DNA of 64,000 nt from Agapanthus africanus (GCA_030015575.1 JASDDO010000026.1:190551739-190615738); one strand, 5' to 3'. Shown: positions 46,566-59,269, counted from the first letter of the stretch. Program-made: numbers and translations. The notes: a model not told the origin generated them from the sequence alone.

Positions 46566-49500
46566 AGAATATTAGCATATTAAAGGAAAGAAAAACTTAG
46601 TTTGATCACTAGTTTCCTTTGATAATTGGAAAATAGTAATAAAATGCTAGTATTTTGTAAACTAGATTTTGGAAATTCCTATATAAATGAAATTAAAAAT
46701 ATAATCATGGTTTCATCATATCATTATCATCATGAATTGTAGTTTAGTATATTAATTCATGCAAAATCATGTTTTGTGGTGGAATTTAGGTATTTTGCTT
46801 GAAAAATGTTGAAAATTGTTAAAGGTTGCAAACTAGAAATTTCAAATTAATACAAATTTGTGTAATAAAAATATAGTAATGATTTGTATAGTCTAGTTAT
46901 GCTATTTAATGAGTTTTATGACCATTGGTTTCATTTAAATGTCAAGTTTTGATGAAAAACGGTAAATTGGTATTTTCGGGTTTTACGAAATTGGACGGTT
47001 TGATGGATTTTAGGGTTTCGATGGATTTAATCATATTTTATAATATAAGTAAGGTGTTTTAAAACTACGCGTTATTTGTTGATGTTTATCTCGATCCGTC
47101 GGAGTTTGTACGCCGATATCGAGCGATATTTGGTTCTTTTGCGTGGACGGGACATAGGTTTTAACCTACGCTTGTTCCTTGCGTCGTTTTGGCTTTTGTA
47201 TATGATTCAGTTTACGATACTATTTATATGTTTGCGTTTAGGTACCCCTCACGTGGACTGCGGGCGATGAAGAGGATGATGGCGACACCGTCTTCGGCAG
47301 ACATGGACCAGGCGAGTAGATGCATATCTACGGGGGGAAGTCGGGTGGATGGCGTTTAGCACCCCCGCAACGTAGAATAGGAAACCAGATGTGACCCTAG
47401 ATTCTTAATGAGTAGGACCCTAGTAATGACCCTAGGCTGGACCAGACTGATTTAGGAAGACCATACCAGAGGATGAATACCCTGGAAGAGGTTCGTAGGT
47501 TTCAGGTAGAAACACACACACGCACACACTGAAACTCGACATGGTGTATACGGGTATGTGTATATATATATAGGAGTAGGTATAGGTATATATATAGATA
47601 TATACAACACGTATGTGGGATACATTGATACACGGGAATGAAACAGGATAACTGGGCTTGATGCCGTGATTCTTGACTATACAGTCGTATTAAAGTGTTA
47701 GCGGATCATTAGAGAATGAGATAATGAACAGGTATACCTAAATTATAATGGGTAGTGATGATATTGAGGTACATGGGACTCTAAAATAGAACCCAAACTG
47801 TAACTTGTGACTGATCACGATATGATATATGTATGACTTTATTACGACATCATATAGGTGTGATCTGATGTCGATATCATATAGGTGTGACTTGATGACG
47901 ATATGATATCAGTATGACTCGATCACAACATGATACATATGACATGCTATTTCTGAGGATAAATTAATGAGGTATATTTATGATGGCAATGTTATATAAT
48001 TGATGTATGCGATTACAGCATAGCACCTCGATCATGACATGTGTTGATGATGATATTATACGAATAATGAGACACGTAGGTGATATTTGACCCGTACCCC
48101 GATATTGGGATGCCGTACGATGGATTTTACCGTACGAGGCATAGATGTGATGATTGATCCGCACTCTTGATTTGAGGAAGTCGTACTATGTACGTGACGC
48201 TATTGAGGCAGGATCGCCGACTATTAGAGATATGGACTCAGGCTTTAGGTATACTTCTATCGACCAGTTCTTAGGTTTAGTTTTCCTTAGGGGGGGTTAG
48301 ATGGACACTACGTTAGGTTCGAGTCGTATAGTGGCAGTGGTAATTGTATATCAAATGAGTGGATAACACACATCCGTCTTTACTTTCACATTGTAATCAT
48401 AATGTTGCATGTTCTTACATATGTTGCTATAATCAGTATAAACTTTACCTATTAGGACACCAGCACCATTACCGATGATGCGCATATTCCACGCACACTT
48501 ATTTGACGGCTCACACACGTCATCATCGGTAATTGCTATGTCACGTACACTTTAGATCATATTGTCTTTTATGGATAGAATCAGTTAACAACTAGACCGA
48601 TATAATATTGTGATTATTCTATGATGTTAGTATAGACATGATATTTATTACTTAGACATTCATGCATTCATATTTTCATGTTATCATGCAGTATTATGGG
48701 CATATGCCGACACTTATCATATAGTTACTCATGATTTTGAGATTTGGATTTCTATGAGATTTCTGGATTTTGGGGAAAACCGCAAGAATATGTAAAAAAC
48801 TTCTCTCTCTCCTCCTCCTCTCTTTTTAAAAACATAAGATGCGGTTTTCTCGTGATGTATGTGTCGTCCACCATGAGATTTCACTTTTTCTGTTGGATTT
48901 CGAGACCCGATTCGAGGAGTGGATGAACCGTCTCGGGTACATGGTGGGCCCGGTATGGTACCCCGGGGCAAGAAGATCGAGTTGTAGACGATGAGCCTGG
49001 CAGGGGAAGGCTACCTACCGGTGATGTCTGGCGCGGCGGATATCTGGAGGATACCGACCGTTGTCGTGAGATTTGATGATATGGGCCGATCCGGACTGAC
49101 GGAGCCCGAGATATTGAGACTTGAGATTACATGTGTTGTGTCGACGCTTGACACGGATTTCGATGGATTTCATTGTTGAGATTTCAGATTCTTATACACA
49201 TTTTACTATGATAACAGCTAAAGATTTCTTATACATATATATCTGGATTTCAGGATTTGTTACTTTACATTCATGGTTAATGCATTTCATTTCATATGAC
49301 ATAGTATTATATGAGGCACTGACACAAGCACGGAGTATCTGCACTTACACGTAGTTTTACCCTGCTATTACTAGATGATTGGGATATTATAGTGTATTAT
49401 TATGACCTAGGATAGCGTCGTGCATTCGATTTCTTTTCGTAGATGTCTTCTACTCACGAGTTGGCAACTCACCCCCGTTGTGCCAAATTTTATTTCAGGT

Positions 49501-50068
49501 TCGATGTATAGGTTTCCGTGGCAGCTTGTTGGCACATCTTTTCTTCAGGGTGATTTGCACGGTAGGTTGGTTCACTTGTATCCGAACCACCATTGTACTT
49601 TTATTCATTCATTTGTATCTAGTAAGCTCCATCAACCATACTTGTATTACTTGATAAGTTTATTGGACCAGTCTTTTATTTCGACCTTAGAGTCGCGCAT
49701 GTATTATTCTGATCTGGTGGTTTTGTTTTCTTTTGAGTTTTGAGCCTCACCCTTTGGCGTTGTATATTATTGTGTTTGTTGTGGTTGTTTCCGCCTGTTG
49801 GCGTTGAGCTAGCACCCGTTTGGGGATGCTTTTTATTGTTTATTTATATTATACTTGTTGTACCCGTTTGGGGGCCAGTTTTTACAGAGGAGACTCTGCC
49901 GAAATTTTTGAGAAAATTTGCGGATGCTTTTAAACTTGTTTTCTTTTTTCTTCTTCTTCTTCATTTATGGTTTAGATTTCTGGGCTTCGGCTTATTTAGG
50001 TTACGTGGCGCCTCTAGACGCGTCGTAATCTAAGTGCCGGTCACGTTCCGTACTTTCGGGTCGTGACA
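46566..50068 (+). repeat. Right palindrome arm (5' LTR part of D)
   Basis: This is the LTR end part ending CGTGACA at 50068, directly followed by the primer site, so it is the former 5' LTR of the inverted body. The conserved LTR block is at 49451-49485. Confidence 0.9.
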
Positions 50069-50072
50069 AAGT

Positions 50073-50085
50073 TGGTATCAGAGCG
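50073..50085 (+). other. Primer binding site of D
   Basis: TGGTATCAGAGCG lies a few bases after the LTR end and is identical to K's site. Confidence 0.88.
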
Positions 50086-50493
50086 CTAGGTTTAACCTTG
50101 TATAAGTCTAGGTGACCCTTGGTTGATGGAGTAGGCGATTTAGGTAGAGTAACGTACCGTGGGTATGGTCCGCGGCATACTTACGATATGCTACTCTGCT
50201 TAAGGAGCCTTAGGATGTACAATTGTTTGCACCGTATTCCATTCGTTCTTTTGATATATCTTCGTCAATGTTGGAGGGTGGTTTCTGTTAACCACGGGCA
50301 CACTGGCAAAAGGAGCTGTGGCTCGAATGCCATAACCATTAGAGTATTGGTTATTCTTGAGGATTGAAGCATTGCTTAGCGTGCGGATAAAGGGTATGCA
50401 CATGCCGTCCGGATGAAGTTAAAGGGTTCGAACGATTATCAGAAAACCATTTTCCCAAGTTTAAGATATTCGGATGAACATGCAGGTATTTCG

Positions 50494-50728
50494 ATGGACC
50501 CTCTAGAAGAATGAAACCCTAACTCGACATAATGACCACGAGAACGCCCTTGAACCTTAGGGTTTACGGCAGTTCCGCGGTGCCATTAGTGAGGCTTGGG
50601 TTTGCCCTTCTATGGCTGGATCATCGATGCTGGGGTATGTACCGGATATTTTATACTGTATTTGAGTGTTGAGCTCTCGGGGAATTATGGGATTTGATGG
50701 ATCGATCGAAAGGTTTAATGTAGTCCGG
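50494..50728 (+). other. Block shared with Copia elements (copy in D)
   Basis: Starts ATGGACCCTCTAGAAGA, the same 17 bases as E at 30822. It remains alignable to about 50728, with clear sub-blocks interspersed with diverged bases. Confidence 0.72.
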
Positions 50729-51172
50729 ATATCAAGTGAAGGGATCGACTACGTGGGAGACTCTAGATATGAGTATTGCCGTCGGTAGCGCAGTCAGCAC
50801 ACTTATGAAGAGATAAGTTTGAAGCAATCGACATCAGAGGAAAGAGGCGCACATTGACGATAGTGATTACGATGTGACTTGGTGATTTGAATTTCATATT
50901 TCTGTTATTGGATTTTGGTATTTTGAGGATTTTGTTCTACGATTGGTATTTCTTATGTGTACCTTCATTGCATTCTATCCGTGTTTCACATATCAGCTGT
51001 ATTGATGTTGCTTAGTATACACCCGGTACACTTGATTTGGTTTTATATATTTTGAGATTTTTTTTTTTGATTTCGTGCATAAGGGTTACACATGATTTTG
51101 ATATATGCTTCGACCTAGTTTTTATCCATTTTCGTATTATGATTTCGATTCTGATATTCGATGTATGTTTTC

Positions 51173-51410
51173 GTGCACCATGTGCACCTGATTAGGATTC
51201 TTGCGCATACTTGGCACACTTGATGCGATTTTGTGCACACCAGATGCACTAAATCGGGGTTTTGTGCAGATTAGATGCACCTGATAGTGAGTCGTGCACG
51301 CCCGTTGCACTTGACAGATGTTTTGGTGCACACCTGTTGCACTTATTTTGTTTTTGTGTGTATTCATGGTATCTGTATTTGGTTTCGATTTCAGTGCGCA
51401 CCGGACGCAC
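51173..51410 (+). repeat. Array of small hairpins, about 31-bp period (copy in D)
   Basis: GTGCA/TGCAC pairs with 7-base loops are at 51233-51249, 51264-51280, 51294-51310 and 51326-51342. GTGCG/CGCAC is at 51394-51410, and a 5-base-loop version is at 51173-51187. Starts at 51233, 51264, 51294 and 51326 give a period of 30-32 bp. It is homologous to H 929-1307. Confidence 0.82.
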
Positions 51411-51870
51411 ATGATATTTTATTGATGTGATTGGGATTGATTTCAGTTTGAGCAGTATGTTTCATAATCATTATTATTTGATTTAGTAACCAGGCGGGAC
51501 GTGTATCTTAAATAAAAGATATATATATATATAGTTATTTTTTTTAAATAAATGTCCGCTACTTATGCCGTGACACGTGCATTGCACGGCGATTTTCAAG
51601 AGGGGTTTTCGTATGCTTCTTTATTATAATATTTAGGTGATTTCACTATGATGCACACTATATATAAGTTGTAGATTGATGTATATTATGTTTGTTTTCA
51701 TATTGGGTTTTGATATTTTATTCTCTCCATAACTCCGATGATTGCGTTATGCTTGACGGAGTTGATTTTTGTTATGTATTGATGATTTCGGAGCCCCGAC
51801 GATTTGAGTGTTTTGCTAAATGTTTTAGTATTTGGAGGGGGAGTTTTAATTTAAATTCGGGGAACGAATT

Positions 51871-51888
51871 TCTTAAAGGGGGGAAGAT
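51871..51888 (+). other. Polypurine tract of D
   Basis: The purine run AAAGGGGGGAAGAT lies directly before the LTR start TGTAACG. Confidence 0.85.
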
Positions 51889-52850
51889 TGTAACGTTTTA
51901 AAAATAATTAAATAATAATTAAATGAATAAAATTGTTTAAGTGAATTTTATGAATTTCGGTAAAATAAAATGTATTTTTCGTAAAATTAAACCGTAATTG
52001 TTTTTCATTATAATTTCAAAAATACATATTTTAATTATGTAATTACTAGTAAATGATGTTTATTTAGCCACTTATAAATTTTTATTTTAATTAAATATTT
52101 TTCCTAAATTAATTATTTTAAATATTAACATAAGCTTTATTTTTTAAACTAAATTAGTGTAAATTACAAATTTGAATGGTTTTAATTTGTAAAAATGAGC
52201 CATGGTATATTAGAATCAAGTGTGTAATATGCAAAATCTTTTCCAAAATCTCACCATGGTTCTAGAAATTTCTAGGAAAAGGGTTAAATTGAAAAAGTTA
52301 GATAATAAAGGGTTTAAGTGAAAAAATGCATTATTTATGAACTTTCTACACAATACCACACATTTTTTCTCTCTCTCCACCCTCCTCCCTCTCCATGGCC
52401 GGCCTCCCCTCCATGGGTAGCCCCAAAATTTTCCCCCCATCATTTTTGCAATAAAAATCATCAAAATTCATCAAAAATTCCAAAAATAAATCTCAAAAAT
52501 CAACATTCAACCTCTACCATTTTCTTTTGACCAATTTAGCATGGATTTTGGAGATGGAAAGCATGCATTTTGGAGGCTCATTTTCATGTTTGGGTTTCAT
52601 ATTTTGAAGGTATAAATTTCCTTCTTTTGTTTTATTTCTATTAGATGTTTCTTTTAAAGCATAATTAGATTTAATATATTAATTCTAGTTGCAAATTTTA
52701 AAATTAAAGCTAGGGTTTGTAAATTCAAGTTGTGGTTTTTATTAATTAAATAAGGTTATAATAGCTAGTTTAAGATCTTTTAGAGTGGAAAAATATTGCA
52801 TCGTTGTTGTATAATAAATTGTTTATTCAAATTGTTTTTAAAACGTTACA
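51889..52850 (+). repeat. LTR start part of D, ending in a short inverted piece
   Basis: This is the H-type LTR from TGTAACGTTTT for roughly 0.93 kb. The last 20 or so bases reverse to read as the inverted LTR start (AAAACGTTACA at the right edge). The LTR portion stops close to the LTR position where the right palindrome arm begins, so the two parts make about one LTR. Confidence 0.75.
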
Positions 52851-53312
52851 GTATAATACCATCTGGGAGTTCTCGGCGAGTCCGTCCAGTGTACCCAGTC
52901 TCCACTGAGCACCCGTATACCATCTGTGATGTCAAACGCCAATGGATATGGGATCATCCACCGCCCATCTCATGGGTCGAGAAGCGTATACGCTAGTCTA
53001 CACTGGTATATCGATGCCCCGTCTCGATACACCAACGACTAGGGACCTTGAAGGATGTACTTATGGACTACCATGTCCCCACTAGTATGATCTGCATCAT
53101 AGTCCAGGTAGTCAAGTACACATCCTAAGGGCTTTATCAACATGTAACTATAAGACAGTTTAAAGAGACAACTGTACATGTTAAGATAAAGAGTAACCAG
53201 ATAGCATACTATCATATCGAGCAAGAAAGTCATCTCTATATATGTCCAAGCATCCAATATAATATACATCATCTGTACAATACTGGCCTCTAGGGCATAC
53301 ATACAACTAACA
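52851..53312 (-). repeat. 3' LTR of C, right piece
   Basis: LTR-C resumes at GTATAATACC after D and ends AACTAACA at 53312. The intact sequence across the insertion point is seen at 61016-61030. Confidence 0.9.
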
Positions 53313-53332
53313 ATCTCCCACTTGCACTAGGG
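53313..53332 (-). other. Polypurine tract of C
   Basis: On the minus strand, GTGCAAGTGGGAGAT directly precedes the LTR start TGTTAGTTG. Confidence 0.85.
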
Positions 53333-56300
53333 CCAGCTGCTGTAGTATCGCATACCGAGCATCCCGAAGAGTCTCTCAAACTGTATCTGGGGAATGGCCT
53401 TCGTAAGTGAATCCACCGTGTTGTTCTTCGTATCAACCCTCCTGACCTCGATCTCCCGGCGATCAACTATCTCCCGGATCAGGTGATACCGCCTCAGAAT
53501 ATACCTGGATCGCTGATGGGACCTGGGTTCCTTAGCCAAAGCCACCGCTCCATTGTTATCGCAATACCAAGGTATTGGATGCTCAATGGATGGAACCACT
53601 CAAAGTTCAGTAATGAACTTCTTGATCCAGACAGCCTCTTTGGCAGCATCGTTGGCAGCGATGTATTCAGCCTCCATCGTCGAGTCTGCCACGGTTTCCT
53701 GCTTGGAACTCTTCCAGCTAACCGCCCCTCCGTAAAGGGTAAAGACAAAGCCCGACAGCGACTTAGAGTCGTCTTTATCACTCTGGAAGCTCGAATCGGT
53801 AAAGGACTCCACTTGGAGTTCTCCGTTACCATACACCAAGAGCATCTCTTTAGTCCTTCGCAAGTACTTGAGAATGCTCTTCACAGCTGTCCAGTGACTC
53901 TCTCCAGGATCAGCTTGATACCTGCTCACTACACTTAGTGAGTATGCTACATCGGGTCTGGTACATAGCATCGCGTACATGATAGAGCCTACAGCCGAAG
54001 CATAGGGTATCGCTTGCATGCGAGCTCTCTCCAAATCAGTCTTGGGAGACATCTCTTTGGAGAGAGTGACTCCAGAGATCGTGGGCAAGTTCCCATGCTT
54101 GGATTCTTCCATACTAAACCTCTTTAGTATGGTGTCAATGTACCTGGATTGGGACAATCCCAGTATCCGTTTGGATCTATCTCTATAGATCCTGATCCCC
54201 AATATGCAGGAGGCATCACCAAGATCTTTCATTGAGAATCTTTGTGATAAGAAGAGCTTGACCGATTGCAGCATAGGAATATCATTTCCTATCAAGAGTA
54301 TGTCGTCCACGTACAACACGAGGAAGACAACCTTACTCTCTGCCACCTTCTTGTAAATACAAGGTTCATCTGGGTTTTTGACGAAATCAAACTCTTTGAT
54401 AACGACGTCAAAGTAGATGTTCCAACTCCACGATGCTTGCTTTAATCCATAAATGGATTTAAGCAGCTTGCACACCTTTCCGCTGCTCCCACTGTCTACG
54501 AAGCCCTCTGGCTGAGTCATGTACACGCACTCTTCTAAATCACCATTTAGAAAGGCGGTCTTAACATCCATTTGCCAGATTTCGTAATCATGATATGCAG
54601 CGATGGCAAGCATGATCCGGATGGATTTAAGCATAGCCACTGGAGAAAAGGTTTCGTCATAGTCCACACCTGGTCTTTGGCGAAAACCTTTTGCTACAAG
54701 TCTAGCTTTGAAAGTCTCCACTTTCCCATCTACACCAAGTTTTTTCTTGAAGATCCACTTGCTCCCAATTGGTTTTACCCCTTCAGGAGCAACTTCCAAA
54801 GTCCATACTTTGTTGGTGTACATGGATTCCATCTCGGACCGCATAGCATCCAGCCATTTCACTGAGTCCCTACTCGTGATGGCCTGCTCGAAGGTAGTTG
54901 GGTCATCATCCTCCATGATGCAATCCTCGCTCCCGCCATCCATGAGAAAACCGTAGTATCTCTCAGGTTGGCGAGGAACCCTACTAGATCGGCGGAGAGG
55001 CTGAGGTTCATTGGGAGCTACTGAATCTTCTGGTTCCACTAAATCTTCAGTTACGGTTTGTGTATCTGGAACTTCTTCCAGCTCTACCATTTTGCCACTA
55101 ATTTCTTTTTCAAGAAATTCCTTTTCTAAAAAGGTGGCATATTGAGAAACAAACACCTTTTGTTCTTCAACATGGTAGAAAAAATATCCTTGTGAATTCT
55201 TAGGATATCCCACAAACTTGCAGAGAACTGACCGTGCCTCGAGTTTGTCTGGATTTTGCCTTTTGACATAGGCCGGACAACCCCATATCTTAACTCGTTT
55301 AAAATATGGTCTCTTCCCACTCTATATTTCATATGGTGTGGTAGGTACAGATTTAGATAGAACTTGATTCAATAGGTATGCAGCCGTCTCCAGCGCATAT
55401 CCCCAGAAGGAAATAGGTAACTCAGCTGTGCTCATCATAGAGCGCACCATATCTAATAGGGTGCGGTTCCTCCGTTCTGATACACCGTTGTGCTGTGGTG
55501 TATATGGAGGAGTCAGCTGAGAGAGAATCCCATTCTCTTTTAGGAAGTCCAGGAATTCATTGCTCAAGTATTCACCTTCTCGATCAGATCGAAGGATTTT
55601 AATACTTTTTCCGGTTTGGTTCTCGACTTCTTGTTTATATTCTCTAAATTTCTCAAAAGCTTCTGATTTGTGTTTCATCAAGAACACATACCCGAACCTA
55701 GAGAGATCGTCAGTGAATGTAATGAAGTATGAAGAACCATCCCTGGCATGTGTAGACATAGGACCGCATACATCGCTATGTATCAGTCCTAAGAGTTCGG
55801 TAACTCTTTCTCCGTGTCCCGTAAACGGAGTTTTGGTCATCTTGCCTTTGAGACATGACTGGCAAGTGTCATAAGATGAAAATTCGAAAGGTTTCAAATA
55901 TCCATCCTTATGCAACTTAGCCAGTCGTGTCGCATTGATGTGACCCAGTCTACAATGCCACAAGAAGGAATCGTTCAGTTCTGAACTCTTCCTCTTGTGT
56001 GTGGTTGTTATGCTCAGAACTGTTGATTGGTTTAGAACATAAATGCCATTGCACAACGTGCCTGATCCAACCAACTTTTGGTTACGGAAAATGTTCATAA
56101 TATTGTCCTGTAATACAAAATTATATCCCTCTTTGCTCAACAAAGAAACCGATATAATGTTGCATATCAGGTTCGGCATGTAATAGCATTCGTTCAGAAC
56201 CAATGTATTACCAGTTGGTAATACAAGGTGATATTCCCCGACAGTCTTAGCTGCAACAATTGCACCATTTCCAACTCTAATGTCTTTATCACCTTCTCCA

Positions 56301-56640
56301 AGTTCTCTACCTTTTCTAAGCCCATGTAACTGATTACATATATGGGATCCTGACCCGGTATCTAATACCCAGGACGTAGGGGAAATGGAGAAACAGTTCT
56401 CTGTAACGAACACACCCGAAGAAAATGCATCATCATGTACTTTCTTCAATCGGGTGGCATGGGAATCCTGGTATTCCCCTATTTCCTGTTCAGTCCTATA
56501 ACTCTTATAGGAAAGAACGGAACCAACGTTCCCCAGCACAGTATAACATGCGGGTTCGGTCAATACATCCAAATTATTATCTTTATTAGGGCATGAAATG
56601 GTCGCTACCTGGAGAGAGAGAGAAGAAAACACTTTAGCGT
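53327..56640 (-). pseudogene. C pol region: protease, integrase, RT and RNase H (fossil Copia)
   Basis: Long minus-strand coding sequence in Copia order. The protease has [13 protein letters not shown] near 56370. The pre-integrase domain has [15 protein letters not shown] near 55940. The integrase core is at about 55750-55450 ([39 protein letters not shown]), and the linker has RRSSRVPRQPERYYGF near 54970. The RT runs about 54780-54260 (KARLVAKGFRQRPG, DVKTAFLNGDLEE, YVDDILLIGND). RNase H is at about 53760-53350 (SLSGFVFTLYGG, KQETVADSTMEAEYIA, REIVDRREIEV). Integrase before RT is diagnostic of Copia. The region is nearly whole, with about two breaks. No gag precedes the protease in the expected place. 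Confidence 0.9.
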
Positions 56641-57043
56641 ACGCTCGTGCAAGATCAGATTGGTTATTATCTTATCTAATCAGGATGGCTCCCACTGCTT
56701 TTTATCAAATCTTCCTTCAAACCCTAAAAGGAAAGATTAGCCGGGATTAATTACACACTACAAGTTCGCCAATCTTTCAGCCAGGCCAGTGTCGGTACTT
56801 TGAGCGAGGTTCCCCGTGCTTTCGCACGAACCTGATTAATGTAAACCTCGTTTTCCCAGAGGCGTAACCTCGTTAACACCTTTCTAGACACCTACTTGAT
56901 CAGCTAATCGCAATGTGTAAAACTCTCCCAGGAGTAACTCTTACTCGCAGTGGGTATCGGGATCCAACTATCTCATAGAAGGTATGCAATCTCATTGCAA
57001 ATTTCAACACTTGAAATTCCCGATAATATTTTGCCCCTAGCAG

Positions 57044-57249
57044 CTATATGACCTTAACATAGCCAACAAATCATAAGTGCTAGTCAAGTTCAACCCGTCA
57101 TTTCCCGATTGAATTAAACCCACCCGCACGACCCTTAACATAGTCAACAAAGTCGCACGACTACCCTAATCCAATCGCATCATATGCTTATACAGATAAG
57201 CACTAATTAGCTACCGCACACTACGCCTTAACATAGTCAACAAACGTAG
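57044..57249 (-). other. Cluster of three hairpins in C leader
   Basis: Read on the minus strand, the stems are CTACG/CGTAG (57221-57249), CGTGCGAC/GTCGTGCG with two G-U pairs (57125-57159) and CTTATGA/TCATATAG with a bulge (57044-57077). Each loop is close to TTTGTTGACTATGTTAAGG. They sit at the same positions relative to the cassette repeat as in E and F. Confidence 0.75.
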
Positions 57250-57389
57250 CACGAATACTAACTACCACTTATCTGAAATGACGGAGGGCTACGTCAGGTT
57301 TTTCTGAAAACCTATTGCGTAATGAACTTGATATTGTTGTAGAATCAAATGAAGTTTTGAAATGGAATGATTTTGAGGCTTTTCTAGTT

Positions 57390-57624
57390 TTGCTAAAGGG
57401 GTCACTCCCGGTGAAGGGATCGTCGGCCCTTTCCTCGTCGAATGAGGTGCGGGATATATCATATATATCGTTGTGGAAAGCAGAAACTATAGAAGCTATC
57501 AAAAACAAACCGAGTGTGTAGCATCTGCCAGTTATTGCTAAAGGAGTCACTCCCGGTGAAGGGATCTCGGTCCTTTCCTCATCGAATAAGGTGCAGGATA
57601 TATCACATATACCGCTGTGCAAAG
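57390..57624 (-). repeat. Twofold cassette repeat in C leader
   Basis: Copies at 57390-57480 and 57535-57624 both carry CTCCCGGTGAAGGGATC (plus-strand reading) and end in a GCAAAG-like motif. The spacing of 145 bp matches E. Confidence 0.78.
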
Positions 57625-58684
57625 CAAGAACTGTAGCTACCTGTTTTATTTAAAATTTGATTCTACAACATCTTAGGTTTCTTTTCTTTCATTAATCACA
57701 TTAATGAAGTCCCATCATTTAAATACCTAAACATCACAGATAAATACGACGTACACTTATGCCATCCGCATTCGCCTCGATGTCCACTCGTGCACCGTTA
57801 GGTTAGGTAACTAACGACAGAGCAGGGCAGGGCTAGTGCGGGTGCAAAACATAAGTAACGTCTATATAATATATCATATATACTATATAAAGTATCTATC
57901 ACAGAACATCACATGATCTCATCACAGATATCGCAGCAGAAGAAACATATGAAACATTGGATATACTAGGACGTCCGTATTTTCAATACGAGCCAGTATA
58001 AAACACGGATTCCACGGTCGTGATGAACAGCCAATCCCACACCCCTAGACCCCTATGATAGCGGCAAGCAACCCTGCTAATTCTAGGGTTAGGAGACCCG
58101 GACTCGACTCCTCGAGATGGTCTCCCACTGGACCATAGAACCCGGTTACTTGTGCTCCCCTCCTTGGGTCTATCCTAATGCGGAAAAGTAAATAATATAC
58201 AAAAGGTGACAACTTCCGCAACCTGGAAGTGCTCCAAATAAAAGAATATTACATACAAGTTTTTACATGAATGAAAATGAAAAGCACTCATCTCACATAA
58301 AAACCTCTGGCTATTCAAACACGACGATCCAATATAACATATCCAGCAACACATAACATCACATGTCATCAACGTAAGTAAATATGCGCACCCCAATTGT
58401 CGTTGACATATAGCAACGAAACCGGCGATATTACATATTACACTTACAGTCACAGAAAAGAAAGTGTAAAACTACAACAATTGGAATCCGCAACCTCTTT
58501 AGACATCGCATGCCTAATCAAAATGAAATACTTTAGACATCACATGCCTAACAGTTATAAACCCCGCATTTTTGTCCCATTATCGAAAACTCTTTTCAAT
58601 ATCAAATGAGACTAAACCGCTAGATTTATAACATTCATTCAGTTATCTCATAACTGTTTGTGAATTCCAATTATTATATCCCAT

Positions 58685-58933
58685 TCCGGATAAATAGAAT
58701 ATATTAAACTTTCCGATCGAACATTCGAACACCCAAGTTTTCCCGAAACCGTTCAACATTTGAAATAGGTTCAAAGACATTCACTTCATGCCTCAGTACC
58801 AACGGTCCAGCCGTAGAAGGGTCAAGCCACCTCACATGTGACACGCCGTACTGCCCCAAACCCGAAGGTTCAAAGGGCAGTTCAAGACGGTCACATAATC
58901 GAGTTAAGGTTTGTTGTCTTCTAGAGGGACCAT
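58685..58933 (-). other. Block shared with Tekay elements (copy in C)
   Basis: On the minus strand it runs from ATGGTCCCTCTAGAAGA to ATCCGGA. It is very close to E 30822-31073 and clearly related to D 50494-50728 and H 1-165. Confidence 0.72.
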
Positions 58934-59222
58934 CGCGTTACTTGCACTACTCAGAACGTCCTTAAACCACACAAAAATCCAACACTTGGATATTTTCCGG
59001 CAGGGGAAAAGTTGGGTATTTATATCCGGTCGGACTTTTTAACATATTCAAAAAATTATCCGGAAAGCACTAAGACAAAGTTCGATAATCCGATCGAAAT
59101 ACCGAGTCCCCAATACAACCCAGAATACTCATCTCTTGAATAAATATTAAAAATTCCCAGAGAACTCAGCACTGAATAAAAGAAGTTACTGTGCATAAAA
59201 GGGTGGGTGACATCATCATTAA

Positions 59223-59269
59223 GCCGCGGAACCGCCGCAGAAGCCAGGCTTCTGCCGCGGTTCTGCCGC
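59223..59269 (-). other. GC-rich hairpin downstream of primer site (C)
   Basis: A 9-bp stem GCAGAAGCC/GGCTTCTGC with a one-base loop is extended by AACCGC/GCGGTT after opposed single unpaired bases. It is homologous to E 30485-30531. Confidence 0.75.

Larger units (their letters stand above)
50069..51888 (+). other. Internal region of D, no gag-pol
   Basis: Only 1.8 kb from primer site to LTR. It holds the block shared with Copia (50494-50728), a short link lacking several hundred bases present in H, the hairpin array (51173-51410) and the polypurine tract (51871-51888). No protein domain is recognised, consistent with a non-autonomous element. Confidence 0.78.
43027..52850. mobile_element. 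Element D: rearranged Tekay-like element (H family) with a 7-kb palindrome
   Basis: D is inserted in the 3' LTR of C. Its outer ends are TGTCACG (left) and CGTTACA (right), the two ends of a minus-strand H-type LTR. Most of the interior reads on the plus strand: LTR end part (46566-50068), primer site, 1.8 kb internal region, polypurine tract, and LTR start part (51889 on). The left 3503 bp are an inverted copy of the LTR end part. The simplest reading is a minus-strand insertion followed by inversion of most of it. The flanking duplication is GTATA at 52851-52855 with a near match GGTTA at 43022-43026. No gag-pol is present. Confidence 0.82.

Noticed and set aside
43027-50068. Palindrome as a pure assembly artefact
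   Set aside because: The arms differ at about 40 sites, the centre is unique, and the outer and inner junctions fit element biology. A fold-back artefact would normally give identical arms. Long reads are still the decisive test.
56609-56632. Splice-acceptor-like tract (pyrimidine run ending CAG) just before C's pol
   Set aside because: It looks like a plant acceptor, but E and F do not keep the CAG and I see no paired donor. Not called.
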